From CADEED01 sp041395625 (GTDB lineage: Bacteria; Pseudomonadota; Gammaproteobacteria; Steroidobacterales; Steroidobacteraceae), in the NCBI GenBank assembly GCA_041395625.1, contig JAWLAE010000001.1, positions 620,001 to 684,000 of the forward strand: a stretch of 64,000 nt of DNA. The letters run 5' to 3'. A program made the translations under genes and the position numbers. This document shows positions 16,977 through 25,368 of this stretch, piece after piece. Position 1 is the stretch's first letter; every line of letters starts with the position of its first letter. The notes under the pieces were generated by a model, which saw only the letters and a program-made list of their open reading frames with translations, was not told the DNA's origin and searched no databases.

Positions 16977-18926
16977 ATGTGTGGAATCGTTGGTCATGCT
17001 TTGATTCGTGGATTGAGCGTAGAGCTCTCACGCGACCTCACTAACCGGATGGCCGCATCACTACAACATAGAGGACCAGATGGCGATGGTCTGTGGTCCG
17101 ACGCCGACCTTGGCGTACACCTTGGGCATCGGCGACTAGCAGTAGTCGATCTGAGCGATCGTGCGCACCAGCCAATGGAGTCGTCAACCGGCCGCTTCGT
17201 CGTAACATTCAACGGAGAGATTTACAATTTCGAAGCATTGCGGTCGATTCTGGATCAGGCGGGAGCTGGTACGGCAGTTCGCTCGGATACCGCGGTCTTG
17301 CTCGCAGCAATTGAGCATTGGGGTGTGCGGTCTACGTTGGCACGGCTGGTTGGTATGTTCGCATTCGCTGTCTGGGATCGACAGGAACGCGTTTTAACCC
17401 TGGTTCGCGACCGCCTCGGCAAAAAGCCGCTTTATTACGTCTTGAGCGGCGGCGGTATGGCGTTCTCGTCCGAGCTGCGCGCACTTCGTGAAGTCCCAAG
17501 TCTCGATTGGATTGTTGATCCTGATGCTCTGGCGGGCTATTTTTCCCGAGGGTTCGTTTCGGGCGACCGAGCAATCATCCGTGGTGTTCGAAAGGTACTC
17601 CCGGGAAATATCGTGCAGATGAAGTTCTCGGGTGGCCGTATTGTGCAGCACGCGTCCGACGTATACTGGAGCCCTAGACACTATCCGCGCTCATCCAACG
17701 GGGAAAGTGTGTATGCGGAGGCAGTAGAGCAGCTCGATGATTTGTTGCGCCAGGCGGTAGCGGATCGAATCGTTGCCGATGTATCGCTCGGTGCCTTCCT
17801 GTCGGGCGGAGTCGATTCGTCGGTCGTCGTCGCAGTCATGCAGGCTGTTGCGCACGACCCGGTCCGCACCTTTACGATCGGCTATGAAGACAAGCAGTTC
17901 GACGAAAGTCGCTTTGCGCGGGACGTGGCTCGGTTCTTGGGGACTACTCACACCGAAGTAACGGTTACCGACAAGGAGGCGCGCGATATCGTGCCTCGCC
18001 TGGGCACGATGTTCGACGAGCCGTTCGCCGATTCGTCACAGATTCCAACGTTTTTGATTTCGCATTTGGCGCGCAAGAACGTCACTGTTGCGTTGTCGGG
18101 AGATGGTGGTGACGAGCTGTTTTGCGGTTACTCGCGCTACTTTCGCGCAGCGCAACTGTTGCGCACTATCAAGCGACTCCCGCCAATCGCGCGTCAACTC
18201 GGTAGAGCAGGCCTACGAGCTCTGCCGGATGCATTGTGGAATACCATAGGCTCCGTCATGCCGGGGATCTTTGGCCGCGCGCCGGGAACGGTACGTGCAT
18301 CGCAGCAAGCGCGAAAACTCGCGGATGCATTGTCCATGAACGACTTGGACGACATGTATTCCTATTTGCTGCAACACTGGCCCCCGGGATCATGTCCCGT
18401 GAACGATGAGCGGGCCGCAGTTGTTCAATCCCGACCCGAGGTCAGAGCTGCCGCACGGGAGCCATTCGATCAGATGATGAGGCGCGATCTGGAAGAGTAC
18501 TTGCCGGACGATATTCTGGTGAAAGTTGATCGGGCGTCAATGGCAGTGTCATTAGAGGTTCGTGCACCGCTCCTCGACCATAGGATCGTGGAATTTGCGC
18601 TACAGTTACCGATGGGCGCGATGGTGCAAGACGGGCGCGGAAAAAGGATCCTACGCGACGTGCTGGATCGATATGTTCCGCGCGAGTTGATCGATCGGCC
18701 TAAGGTAGGATTCGGGGTGCCGCTGGACACCTGGCTGCGCACGGGATTGCGCGATTGGGCAGAGGACTTGCTTTCGGAGAGTGCATTGGAGGAGTCTGGG
18801 TACCTGCGGGCAGCACCTGTCCGTGAACTTTGGGATGCACATCAGAGCGGCACAAGTCGAAACGGCACGTTGTTATGGGATGTCTTGATGTTTCAGGCCT
18901 GGCGCCGTGCTCAGACGCCACAATGA
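16977..18926 (+). CDS. asnB: Asparagine synthetase-type glutamine amidotransferase in the polysaccharide locus
   Basis: A 649-residue class II amidotransferase, longer than E. coli AsnB (554). Met1-Cys2 (MCGIVGH) supplies the N-terminal Ntn nucleophile; RGPDGDGLW and FNGEIYNF are glutaminase-domain motifs, and the synthetase PP-loop SGGVDSSVVVAVM lies at about 276-288, with DELFCGYSRYF and VDRASMAVSLEVRAPLLDH further on. The family makes asparagine from aspartate, ATP and glutamine, but members inside polysaccharide loci often amidate a uronic-acid carboxyl. Which applies here is not decided. It overlaps the next glycosyltransferase by 4 bases (ATGA), arguing for a role in this locus. Confidence 0.88.
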   Translation: MCGIVGHALIRGLSVELSRDLTNRMAASLQHRGPDGDGLWSDADLGVHLGHRRLAVVDLSDRAHQPMESSTGRFVVTFNGEIYNFEALRSILDQAGAGTAVRSDTAVLLAAIEHWGVRSTLARLVGMFAFAVWDRQERVLTLVRDRLGKKPLYYVLSGGGMAFSSELRALREVPSLDWIVDPDALAGYFSRGFVSGDRAIIRGVRKVLPGNIVQMKFSGGRIVQHASDVYWSPRHYPRSSNGESVYAEAVEQLDDLLRQAVADRIVADVSLGAFLSGGVDSSVVVAVMQAVAHDPVRTFTIGYEDKQFDESRFARDVARFLGTTHTEVTVTDKEARDIVPRLGTMFDEPFADSSQIPTFLISHLARKNVTVALSGDGGDELFCGYSRYFRAAQLLRTIKRLPPIARQLGRAGLRALPDALWNTIGSVMPGIFGRAPGTVRASQQARKLADALSMNDLDDMYSYLLQHWPPGSCPVNDERAAVVQSRPEVRAAAREPFDQMMRRDLEEYLPDDILVKVDRASMAVSLEVRAPLLDHRIVEFALQLPMGAMVQDGRGKRILRDVLDRYVPRELIDRPKVGFGVPLDTWLRTGLRDWAEDLLSESALEESGYLRAAPVRELWDAHQSGTSRNGTLLWDVLMFQAWRRAQTPQ

Positions 18927-19963
18927 ATAGTCCAAAGTCCGTTGGTTTGCCTTTCGTGAGCGTGATTGTCCCGTGCTTCAACGAAGAACATCACATTGGC
19001 AAATTCCTCGATTCGGTGTTCGCGCAGACAAACCTGCCGGGAGGCTACGAGGTGATAGTGGCTGACGGGCGCAGTACCGACGACAGCCTGGCTATCTTGA
19101 ATCGCTTTGCGAATCGAGAGTCGCGGCTTCGGATTATCGACAATCCCGAGCGAACCGTCTCGTTCGGCCTCAATCGCGCCGTGCGTGCAGCTATGGGAAG
19201 TGTGATAGCTCGAATGGACGTTCATTCTGAGTACGCTAACGATTACCTCTCCGAGTGCCTGGCTGCGCTGGAGAAATCTGGTGCGGACAATGTTGGTGGG
19301 CCCGCGCGAACCAAAGCCGTGGGCTACTGGCAGCGTGCCAATGCCGCAGCGTATCAATCGCGATTTTCTGTTGGAGGGGCGCGGTTCCATGATCCAAGTT
19401 ATGAAGGATTCGTCGACACCGTGACTTACGGCTGTTGGTACAAGCAGAGGCTTCTGGACCTTGGATTGTTCGACGAATCGCTGGTACGGAACCAGGATGA
19501 CGAGTTGAACCTGCGAACGGTGCTCAGAGGAGGCAGAATCTGGCAAACACCGCGTATTCGGTCTTGGTATTCGCCGCGCTCTTCAGTGACTAAGCTTTTT
19601 CGGCAGTATTACCAGTATGGATATTGGAAAGTTCGAGTCATAAACAAGCACCGTAGGGTAGCATCGTTCCGCCATCTCGTTCCTGCGGCAGCATTGTCCG
19701 GAGCGCTCGTGATGCTTGTTGCTGGTTACTGGTGGCGGCCGGCTTTGATTGCCCTCGGTGCATTTGCGGTGACCTACTTCGGCCTGTCAATTGTCGCAGC
19801 GCTGCGCGCTGGACTGCGTTCACGCGATTGGATTCTGATTCCGTCTTTGCCATTGGTGTTCGCTACCTATCATTTCAGTTACTCTCTAGGCTTCCTGCGC
19901 GCCTTGACCGACTCGATTTGGGGGCGTCGCGCTAGGTCCTCGGTCACCCAGTTGTCGCGGTGA
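18923..19963 (+). CDS. Glycosyltransferase family 2, ExoA-like
   Basis: About 346 residues from the ATG in ATGA (18923). The GT-A start PFVSVIVPCFNEEHHIGKFL and VIVADGRSTDDS give nucleotide binding, and RMDVHSEYANDYLSECLAAL gives a DxH variant of the DXD site. GRIWQTPRIRSWYSPRSSV and two C-terminal hydrophobic stretches (around LVPAAALSGALVMLVAGY and LIPSLPLVFATYHFSYSLG) match succinoglycan ExoA-type enzymes, membrane-associated beta-glucosyltransferases. The upstream frame to 18830 is only overlap with asnB. The specific sugar is inferred from family only. Confidence 0.9.
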   Translation: MNSPKSVGLPFVSVIVPCFNEEHHIGKFLDSVFAQTNLPGGYEVIVADGRSTDDSLAILNRFANRESRLRIIDNPERTVSFGLNRAVRAAMGSVIARMDVHSEYANDYLSECLAALEKSGADNVGGPARTKAVGYWQRANAAAYQSRFSVGGARFHDPSYEGFVDTVTYGCWYKQRLLDLGLFDESLVRNQDDELNLRTVLRGGRIWQTPRIRSWYSPRSSVTKLFRQYYQYGYWKVRVINKHRRVASFRHLVPAAALSGALVMLVAGYWWRPALIALGAFAVTYFGLSIVAALRAGLRSRDWILIPSLPLVFATYHFSYSLGFLRALTDSIWGRRARSSVTQLSR

Positions 19964-20658
19964 TGGCAGAGCAGGACGAACTATCGGCGATTCATCAGCG
20001 CTACGCGCGGCGGACGCGCATATATGAACCATGGGATCCTTGGGTCTGGCGAACTCATAGGGGACTTGAGCTTGCGATGATCCGAATGTTAGGTAGGAAG
20101 GGTTTTCTACCCGCCCGGGACACCAGGATCCTAGAGATCGGATGCGGCAGCGGCACCAATTTACAAACGTTTCTTCGGCTCGGTTTCCAACCTGCCAATC
20201 TTGCCGGAATCGAGTTGCAGGAGGCGCGGTTAGCGGCTGCTCGCGACACTCTCCCACGTTCCGTGCAGTTGTGGTGTGGTGATGCGGCCACGCTCGAGAT
20301 ACCACCCTCGAGCTTCGATATCGTGTTTCAATCGCTGGTATTCAGTTCAATTCTCGATGATTCCCTGCAGGCACTTATTGCACAGCGTATGGTCGCCTCA
20401 GTAAAACCAGGCGGCGGCATATTGTGGTACGACTTCATGTACGACAATCCACAAAATCCCGATGTACGTGGTGTGAAATTGTCGCGAATTCGCGCATTGT
20501 TTCCCGACCAACACATACATATGAGACGGGTGACACTGGCGCCGCCGATTGCACGGCTGGTGGCCAGCGTCTGGCCGCCGCTATATGATTTGTGCGATGT
20601 CGTGCCACTCTTGCGGACCCACTGTCTGTGCTGGATCGCAGGCGAGAACAACAAGTGA
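19963..20658 (+). CDS. Class I SAM-dependent methyltransferase
   Basis: About 231 residues starting at the ATG in TGATG (19963). Motif I is ILEIGCGSGTNLQTFLRLG, and motif II and post-motif regions are AGIELQEARLAAARDTL, LWCGDAATLEIPPSSFDIVF and VASVKPGGGILWYDFMYDNP. This is a complete Rossmann methyltransferase of the methyltransf_11/25 type with N-terminal RYARRTRIYEPWDPWVW, often seen in exopolysaccharide loci beside ExoA-like transferases. It probably methylates a sugar hydroxyl or carboxyl, but the target cannot be read from sequence. Confidence 0.85.
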   Translation: MAEQDELSAIHQRYARRTRIYEPWDPWVWRTHRGLELAMIRMLGRKGFLPARDTRILEIGCGSGTNLQTFLRLGFQPANLAGIELQEARLAAARDTLPRSVQLWCGDAATLEIPPSSFDIVFQSLVFSSILDDSLQALIAQRMVASVKPGGGILWYDFMYDNPQNPDVRGVKLSRIRALFPDQHIHMRRVTLAPPIARLVASVWPPLYDLCDVVPLLRTHCLCWIAGENNK

Positions 20659-20943
20659 TTCGATGGCGAGTGAAATGCAAAGTCATCTTGGGCCCGTTCG
20701 TCACCAACAATCGATCGCAGCTGCGTATAAGTGGAGCATCAATCAATTGGCCGATTTCTCGGGAGCCCCTCGCATGCATTGGATACCAGAGTGCGAGAGC
20801 TGTTGGACGGTTTTGGTTGCGAACTACGGCGCTACAAGCCGAGGTGAGCCATTGACGTCGCGATCATGTACTGAGGACGAGGACAATCGGCGCTGGGGGC
20901 TGCTACCTGGCGGATACGGGAGAGCCCAGACGAAAGGATCCCC
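20659..20943. other. Gap with no intact gene inside the polysaccharide operon
   Basis: A 285-base stretch between two tightly packed genes in a locus where other junctions overlap. I see no complete family here. It ends in a purine-rich segment (GAAAGGATCCCC) that serves as the ribosome-binding region of the next gene. A short reading frame at 20779-20847 looks like the N-terminus of a lost gene and is listed separately. Confidence 0.6.
20779..20847 (+). pseudogene. Possible N-terminal remnant of a methyltransferase or glycosyltransferase gene
   Basis: Read from TTG at 20779, the frame gives 22 residues, MDTRVRELLDGFGCELRRY and KPR, then a stop. A short amphipathic helix followed by GxELRRY is a common N-terminus in FkbM-type methyltransferases and other polysaccharide-locus enzymes. 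Nothing of such an enzyme follows. It may be the stump of a deleted gene or chance. Confidence 0.25.
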
Positions 20944-22101
20944 ATGAGCGACGATTTCCTGCCGTTTGCGTTGCCTGACATCGGCGAGGAAGAGATCGCC
21001 GCCGTCACTGAGGTATTGCGTTCCGGCTGGGTAACAACTGGGGCCAGAACGCGACAGTTCGAACGGGAATTCGCTGATTTCCTTGGTGGTGGGATCGAGA
21101 GTATCGCTGTCAATTCGGCAACAGCGGGTTTGCACCTGGCTTTGGAAGCTCTGGGCATTGGTCCTGGCGACGAAGTAATCACGACGACGATGACGTTCAC
21201 CGCAACGGCCGAAGTTGTGCGCTACCTGGGTGCAGACGTAGTTTTCGTCGACATCGACCCTTCGACGCTCAACATAGATCCGGCCAGAATTCGCGCAGCC
21301 GTCGGTCCGCGCACTAAAGCGATCGTGCCCGTGCACTACGGTGGGCTTGCTTGCCAAATGGATGAGATTCTCGCGATCGCAGCGGATCACGGGTTGAAAG
21401 TTGTTGAAGATGCTGCGCATGCGCTGCCTGCAACTTTCGGTCGCGTGTTCGTCGGACAGTTGCAGTCGGACGTCACGGTGTTCAGTTTCTACGCGAACAA
21501 GTCAATCACCACCGGTGAGGGTGGAATGGTCGTAACGAGAGACCATGCAATCGCCAAGCGTATCAAAGTGATGCGTTTGCACGGTATCGACCGAGACGCG
21601 TTCGATCGGTTCTCTTCAAAGAAGCCCGCGTGGTACTACGAGGTGATCGACCCGGGCTTCAAGTACAATCTGACGGATGTCGCATCAGCCATGGGTATCG
21701 AGCAGCTTGCGAAGTTGCCGCGTTTTCTCGAGCGTAGGCAGCATCTGGCTAGGCGGTATCTGACCGAGTTGCGGTCTTTGCCCCTGACCTTGCCTGCGGG
21801 CGCACCAGTGGGTGATGTACATGCCTGGCACTTGTTTGTCATTCGATTGAACGCGGCAGCAGATATTTCGCGAGACGATCTGATCCAAAAACTGGCGGAC
21901 CTTGGCATCGGAACCAGCGTTCACTACCTTCCATTGCATCGCCATCCATACTGGCGGGACAGATATCAGCTCGCGCCGGAGAAGTATCCGAATGCGGAAT
22001 TCGCATATTCATCCATGCTCAGCATTCCGCTGTTTACCAAGATGACTGATCTGGATCAGGATCGCGTGATCGCAGCGCTATGTGAGCTACTTAGTTGTTA
22101 G
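20944..22101 (+). CDS. DegT/DnrJ/EryC1/StrS sugar aminotransferase (complete)
   Basis: A 385-residue PLP enzyme, full family length. The N-terminal LPDIGEEEIAAVTEVLRSGW with TTGARTRQFE is typical. The cofactor pocket includes VNSATAGLHLALEALGIGPG and VVEDAAHALPA, and the Schiff-base lysine sits in FSFYANKSITTGEGG. It would aminate a keto-sugar nucleotide, plausibly a 4-keto product of the WbpM/CapD-type dehydratase encoded 1.2 kb downstream, giving a 4-amino sugar. GAAAGGATCCCC just upstream supports the ATG. It overlaps the phosphoglycosyl transferase by 7 bases. It is a different gene from the truncated aminotransferase at the window start. Confidence 0.94.
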   Translation: MSDDFLPFALPDIGEEEIAAVTEVLRSGWVTTGARTRQFEREFADFLGGGIESIAVNSATAGLHLALEALGIGPGDEVITTTMTFTATAEVVRYLGADVVFVDIDPSTLNIDPARIRAAVGPRTKAIVPVHYGGLACQMDEILAIAADHGLKVVEDAAHALPATFGRVFVGQLQSDVTVFSFYANKSITTGEGGMVVTRDHAIAKRIKVMRLHGIDRDAFDRFSSKKPAWYYEVIDPGFKYNLTDVASAMGIEQLAKLPRFLERRQHLARRYLTELRSLPLTLPAGAPVGDVHAWHLFVIRLNAAADISRDDLIQKLADLGIGTSVHYLPLHRHPYWRDRYQLAPEKYPNAEFAYSSMLSIPLFTKMTDLDQDRVIAALCELLSC

Positions 22102-22697
22102 CGAAGAGGGCTTTCGATCTGCTCTTTGCCGGTAGCGTGATTCTGTTGCTGTTTCCCTGGCTACTAGTTCTGGCGATTGCCGTGAAACTAGACTCCGATG
22201 GTCCGGTTTTGTTTCGTCAGGTTCGAGTGGGGCGCTTCGGACGACAGTTCAGAATCCTGAAGTTTCGGACAATGCTTGACTCGTCGGGTTCTGGTGGGCC
22301 ACAAATCACCGTGGGTGCTGATCCACGAATTACGCGCGTAGGCGCATTTCTACGCAAGTACAAGCTCGATGAGTTGCCGCAATTCATCAACGTGTTGCTG
22401 GGAGACATGAGTGTGGTTGGCCCGCGTCCGGAAGTGCCGCGCTATGTTGCCTTGTATCCGGAGGCTTTGCGGGAGGTGGTGCTAAGCGTGCGCCCTGGGA
22501 TTACGGATCTTGCTTCGATCAACTTTCATGCTGAAAGCGCCTTGCTGGCTCAGTGCCGGGATCCAGAGGCGACCTACGTCAACGAAGTAATGCCGGCGAA
22601 GCTTGAGTACTGCAAGCGCTATGTGGCGAACAGGAGTTTCGTTGGTGATCTCAGGATTATTGCGCGCACGCTGACGAAGATATTTCGACGGCACTAG
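22095..22697 (+). CDS. Monotopic phosphoglycosyl transferase (initiating sugar transferase)
   Basis: A 200-residue protein from TTG at 22095, overlapping the aminotransferase by 7 bases. A single N-terminal re-entrant membrane helix (KRAFDLLFAGSVILLLFPW) is followed by VLFRQVRVGRFGRQF, RILKFRTM and the catalytic Asp-Glu dyad in YKLDELPQFINVLLGDMS, then VGPRPEVPRYV. It lacks the four-helix N-terminal part of WcaJ/WbaP and so is of the small PglC type. By family it transfers a sugar-1-phosphate to undecaprenyl phosphate and starts repeat-unit assembly. The acetamido-diamino sugar made by the neighbouring genes is the likely substrate (inference). Confidence 0.92.
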   Translation: MLAKRAFDLLFAGSVILLLFPWLLVLAIAVKLDSDGPVLFRQVRVGRFGRQFRILKFRTMLDSSGSGGPQITVGADPRITRVGAFLRKYKLDELPQFINVLLGDMSVVGPRPEVPRYVALYPEALREVVLSVRPGITDLASINFHAESALLAQCRDPEATYVNEVMPAKLEYCKRYVANRSFVGDLRIIARTLTKIFRRH

Positions 22698-23349
22698 CGA
22701 AATCAACAGCTGGCGCACGGCAGGAAATTCTGGCGGAGCGGGAATTCTAGACGATTGGAATTGAAACCCGAGTTTCGTTCCCGGGTCACTCGTTCCGATT
22801 TGGCGGATTGTTCGGGGCGATTGATCGGTCATCTCGTTCGGCGTGGCCAATGGCAAGAACGGGCGGTTGCGAAGTCGGGGCGGGATTCAGCGATCAACAT
22901 GAGCACCGCTGTCTCGGCCTTGGCTGCCTCGCGCGGCTTGCGCGCCTCAGAGCGCAAGATCGCGACGAACTGGGCTGCCGCGAAATGATGTCGCGAGGAC
23001 CAGACTTCTCTCAGGCTTAGCGCGAATCTTGCTGTCGGACAGACGGCGCAGCGATTCCACGACGCTCGCGTAGCTGCGTTCCGTGTTGGTTTGAACCGAC
23101 GCTCGCGAATCGCGACGGTTGTAACGGTTTGCAACAGCCATCGCATTTTCGGCTGCGTCTAAAACATGTTTGTCGCCAGCAGTGGCCTGCCCTCCCCTAA
23201 ACGCGCATCGCGTCAACTATTTGTGTATTGACTCGTTATAATCTGTCAAATGCTACGACGTGCAGGCTCTCGTTGGGGGCGACGGGTCTGGACGGTTTGT
23301 TGCATGTAGTCGACGGCCGTAGCGAATGTAACGACTGAAAGGCTTGCTG
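22698..23349. other. 650-base stretch with no recognised gene
   Basis: The longest gene-free stretch in the window. Short open frames exist on both strands (for example about 22947-23216 on the minus strand, 89 residues), but none has a convincing family, ribosome-binding site or start. The last third becomes AT-richer and contains a TATAAT at 23237-23242, so the end probably holds the promoter of the next gene. The rest may be leader sequence or eroded coding DNA. Confidence 0.5.
23237..23242 (+). promoter_or_regulatory. Possible -10 element upstream of the WbpM/CapD-like gene
   Basis: A perfect TATAAT lies about 107 bases before the GTG start. No good -35 hexamer is found at 16-18 bases, and the TTGACT at 23229 is only 2 bases upstream of it, so the promoter call is weak. 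Confidence 0.3.
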
Positions 23350-25356
23350 GTGACGCAAACTCCAATCAAAGACCCCCGCAAGGCTGGTTTCAGGCATTGG
23401 CTCCTTTCGCTGCCCCGTGGCGGTAAGCAGGCCATCCTGTTGTCTATCGATACGGTCTTGCTCGCTTTGGCGCTGTGGCTGGCGGTCTCGCTGAAGCTGG
23501 GTGTGGCCGCGCCGGTCGACGCGGGACTGCTGCTGGCGGGCGCGATCGCCTGGGTCCTATGCATTCCGGTCTTCGCATCCTTCGGCCTCTATCGCGCCAT
23601 TACACGTTTTATGGGGTTGCAGGCTGCGCTGGGAGTCCTGGCGGGCGCATCTCTGGCAGCTGTCGCATTGATTGCGTATCGGTATTTCGAGACCTCTACA
23701 TTGCTGCCCACGACTGCCGTTGCGATTTTTGTTGCGCTGACGGTCCTCCTGATCGGCGGCAGCCGGCTGGTCATGCGGCATATTGCGACGTTTCCGGCGC
23801 GCGCCGCTGAGCGCGTCGTCATTTACGGAGCCGGGAACGCCGGCGCACGGCTCGCGGTTGCGCTGCGCGGTTCCGAGCAGTATTGGCCTGTCGCTTTCGT
23901 TGACGACGATCCGTCGCTGCACGGCAAGACGGTGCTGGGCCTCAAGGTATGGGCGCCGGATGCGCTCGCGGATCTCATCAAGCGCCGCGATGTATCCCAG
24001 TTGCTGCTTGCGCTTCCGTCGGTGTCGCGTCGTGAGCGCCGCCGCGTGCTGGATCGATTGGAGAAATTGCCACTCCGCGTCAGGACGGTACCGGATATCA
24101 ACGATATTCTCGCGGGCGCCGCGCGCCTTGAGGATATCCGCGAAGTCGACGTCTCGGACTTGCTGGGCCGCGATGCAGTACCACCCAACCAGGAACTGTT
24201 CGACGCGACGATCCGTGGCAAGTCTGTGCTGGTAACCGGCGCGGGCGGCTCGATTGGTTCGGAGCTGTGCCGCCAGATCATTCGTCAGGGGCCACGCAGA
24301 CTGTTGCTGCTCGAAATGTCAGAACTGGCACTCTATGAGATCGAGCGCGAGCTGCGCGCCTTGATGCACGCCGAGAGCATTCACACGGAAATGGTGCCGC
24401 TGCTCGGCAACGCGCATCACAAGTTCCGAGTGAAAGAGATCTTTGAGACCTTCGGCGTACAGACGGTCTATCACGCGGCAGCCTACAAGCACGTGCCCAT
24501 CGTCGAGCAGAACATCGTGGAGGGCCTGCACAACAACATCTTCAGCACCTGGTACACGGCCGAAGTAGCGCTGGAATGCAAGGTCGATACGTTCGTGCTC
24601 GTCTCGACCGACAAGGCGGTCAATCCGACCAACGTGATGGGCGCGACCAAGCGTTTTGCCGAAATGGTGCTGCAGGGTCTGCAGGAGCGCAGTACGCACA
24701 CGCGCTTCTGTATGGTGCGCTTCGGCAATGTGCTGGAATCGTCGGGCTCGGTCGTGCCGCTGTTCCGCGAGCAGATCCGCGCTGGTGGTCCGGTCACGGT
24801 GACACATCCGGACGTCATACGCTACTTCATGACCATTCCCGAAGCCGCGCAGCTGGTCATTCAGGCGGGCGCGATGGCGGTTGGCGGCGATGTGTTCGTG
24901 CTCGACATGGGCAAGCCGATCAAGATTGCAGATCTCGCGCGCCGGATGATTCAGCTGTCGGGTTTCGAAGTGCGCGATGAGCACAATCCCGATGGCGATA
25001 TCGCTATCAAGTACACGGGGCTGAGGGCGGCGGAAAAGCTGTTCGAAGAGTTGCTGATCGGCAAGAACGTGACCGGCACGCAGCATCCGATGATCATGCG
25101 GGCGGTGGAGCACGCGCTGCCGTGGCAGCGCACGGAGCAGTATCTGACGGAGCTGATGACCTGCGCCCGTAAGTTCGACTGTGAAGCAGCGCTAAGTATT
25201 CTGGCCGAGGCGGTGGCCGAGTACCGGCCCGCGCAGTCTGTGGTCGATCTGGTCTGGAACAAGGCTGGCCGCAGCGCGCCGCTGCCGGAGACGGCGAGTG
25301 TTACCGACTTGGCGAGCGCGCGCCGCCGTCAGTCCGACGTGAATCCTCGAGGCTGA
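23350..25356 (+). CDS. Membrane-bound nucleotide-sugar 4,6-dehydratase/epimerase (WbpM/CapD/FlaA1 type)
   Basis: About 668 residues from GTG at 23350, which has AAAGG 7 bases upstream; a TTG 6 bases earlier is the alternative. Four N-terminal membrane helices (about residues 30-140) and a first Rossmann domain (VIYGAGNAGARLAVAL) precede the catalytic SDR domain with VTGAGGSIGSELCRQI and the VSTDKAVNPTNVMGATKR active-site block. Family members convert UDP-GlcNAc to a UDP-4-keto-6-deoxy sugar at the inner membrane. With the aminotransferase and phosphoglycosyl transferase just upstream, this gives a route to a 4-amino-6-deoxy sugar primer (inference). Confidence 0.93.
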   Translation: MTQTPIKDPRKAGFRHWLLSLPRGGKQAILLSIDTVLLALALWLAVSLKLGVAAPVDAGLLLAGAIAWVLCIPVFASFGLYRAITRFMGLQAALGVLAGASLAAVALIAYRYFETSTLLPTTAVAIFVALTVLLIGGSRLVMRHIATFPARAAERVVIYGAGNAGARLAVALRGSEQYWPVAFVDDDPSLHGKTVLGLKVWAPDALADLIKRRDVSQLLLALPSVSRRERRRVLDRLEKLPLRVRTVPDINDILAGAARLEDIREVDVSDLLGRDAVPPNQELFDATIRGKSVLVTGAGGSIGSELCRQIIRQGPRRLLLLEMSELALYEIERELRALMHAESIHTEMVPLLGNAHHKFRVKEIFETFGVQTVYHAAAYKHVPIVEQNIVEGLHNNIFSTWYTAEVALECKVDTFVLVSTDKAVNPTNVMGATKRFAEMVLQGLQERSTHTRFCMVRFGNVLESSGSVVPLFREQIRAGGPVTVTHPDVIRYFMTIPEAAQLVIQAGAMAVGGDVFVLDMGKPIKIADLARRMIQLSGFEVRDEHNPDGDIAIKYTGLRAAEKLFEELLIGKNVTGTQHPMIMRAVEHALPWQRTEQYLTELMTCARKFDCEAALSILAEAVAEYRPAQSVVDLVWNKAGRSAPLPETASVTDLASARRRQSDVNPRG

Positions 25357-25368
25357 GTTCCCCAACGA

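Noticed and set aside
17753..17761. ops/RfaH-like GGCGGTAGC
   Set aside because: It lies within the asnB coding sequence. The same string occurs inside the GH15 gene (54705-54713) and a near match inside the phosphoglycosyl transferase gene (22128-22139). None is in a leader before the operon, so they look like codon coincidences.
20549..20947. A 132-codon open frame across the gap after the second methyltransferase
   Set aside because: It starts inside the methyltransferase gene in another frame, has odd Trp and Cys content, no ribosome-binding site and no family resemblance.
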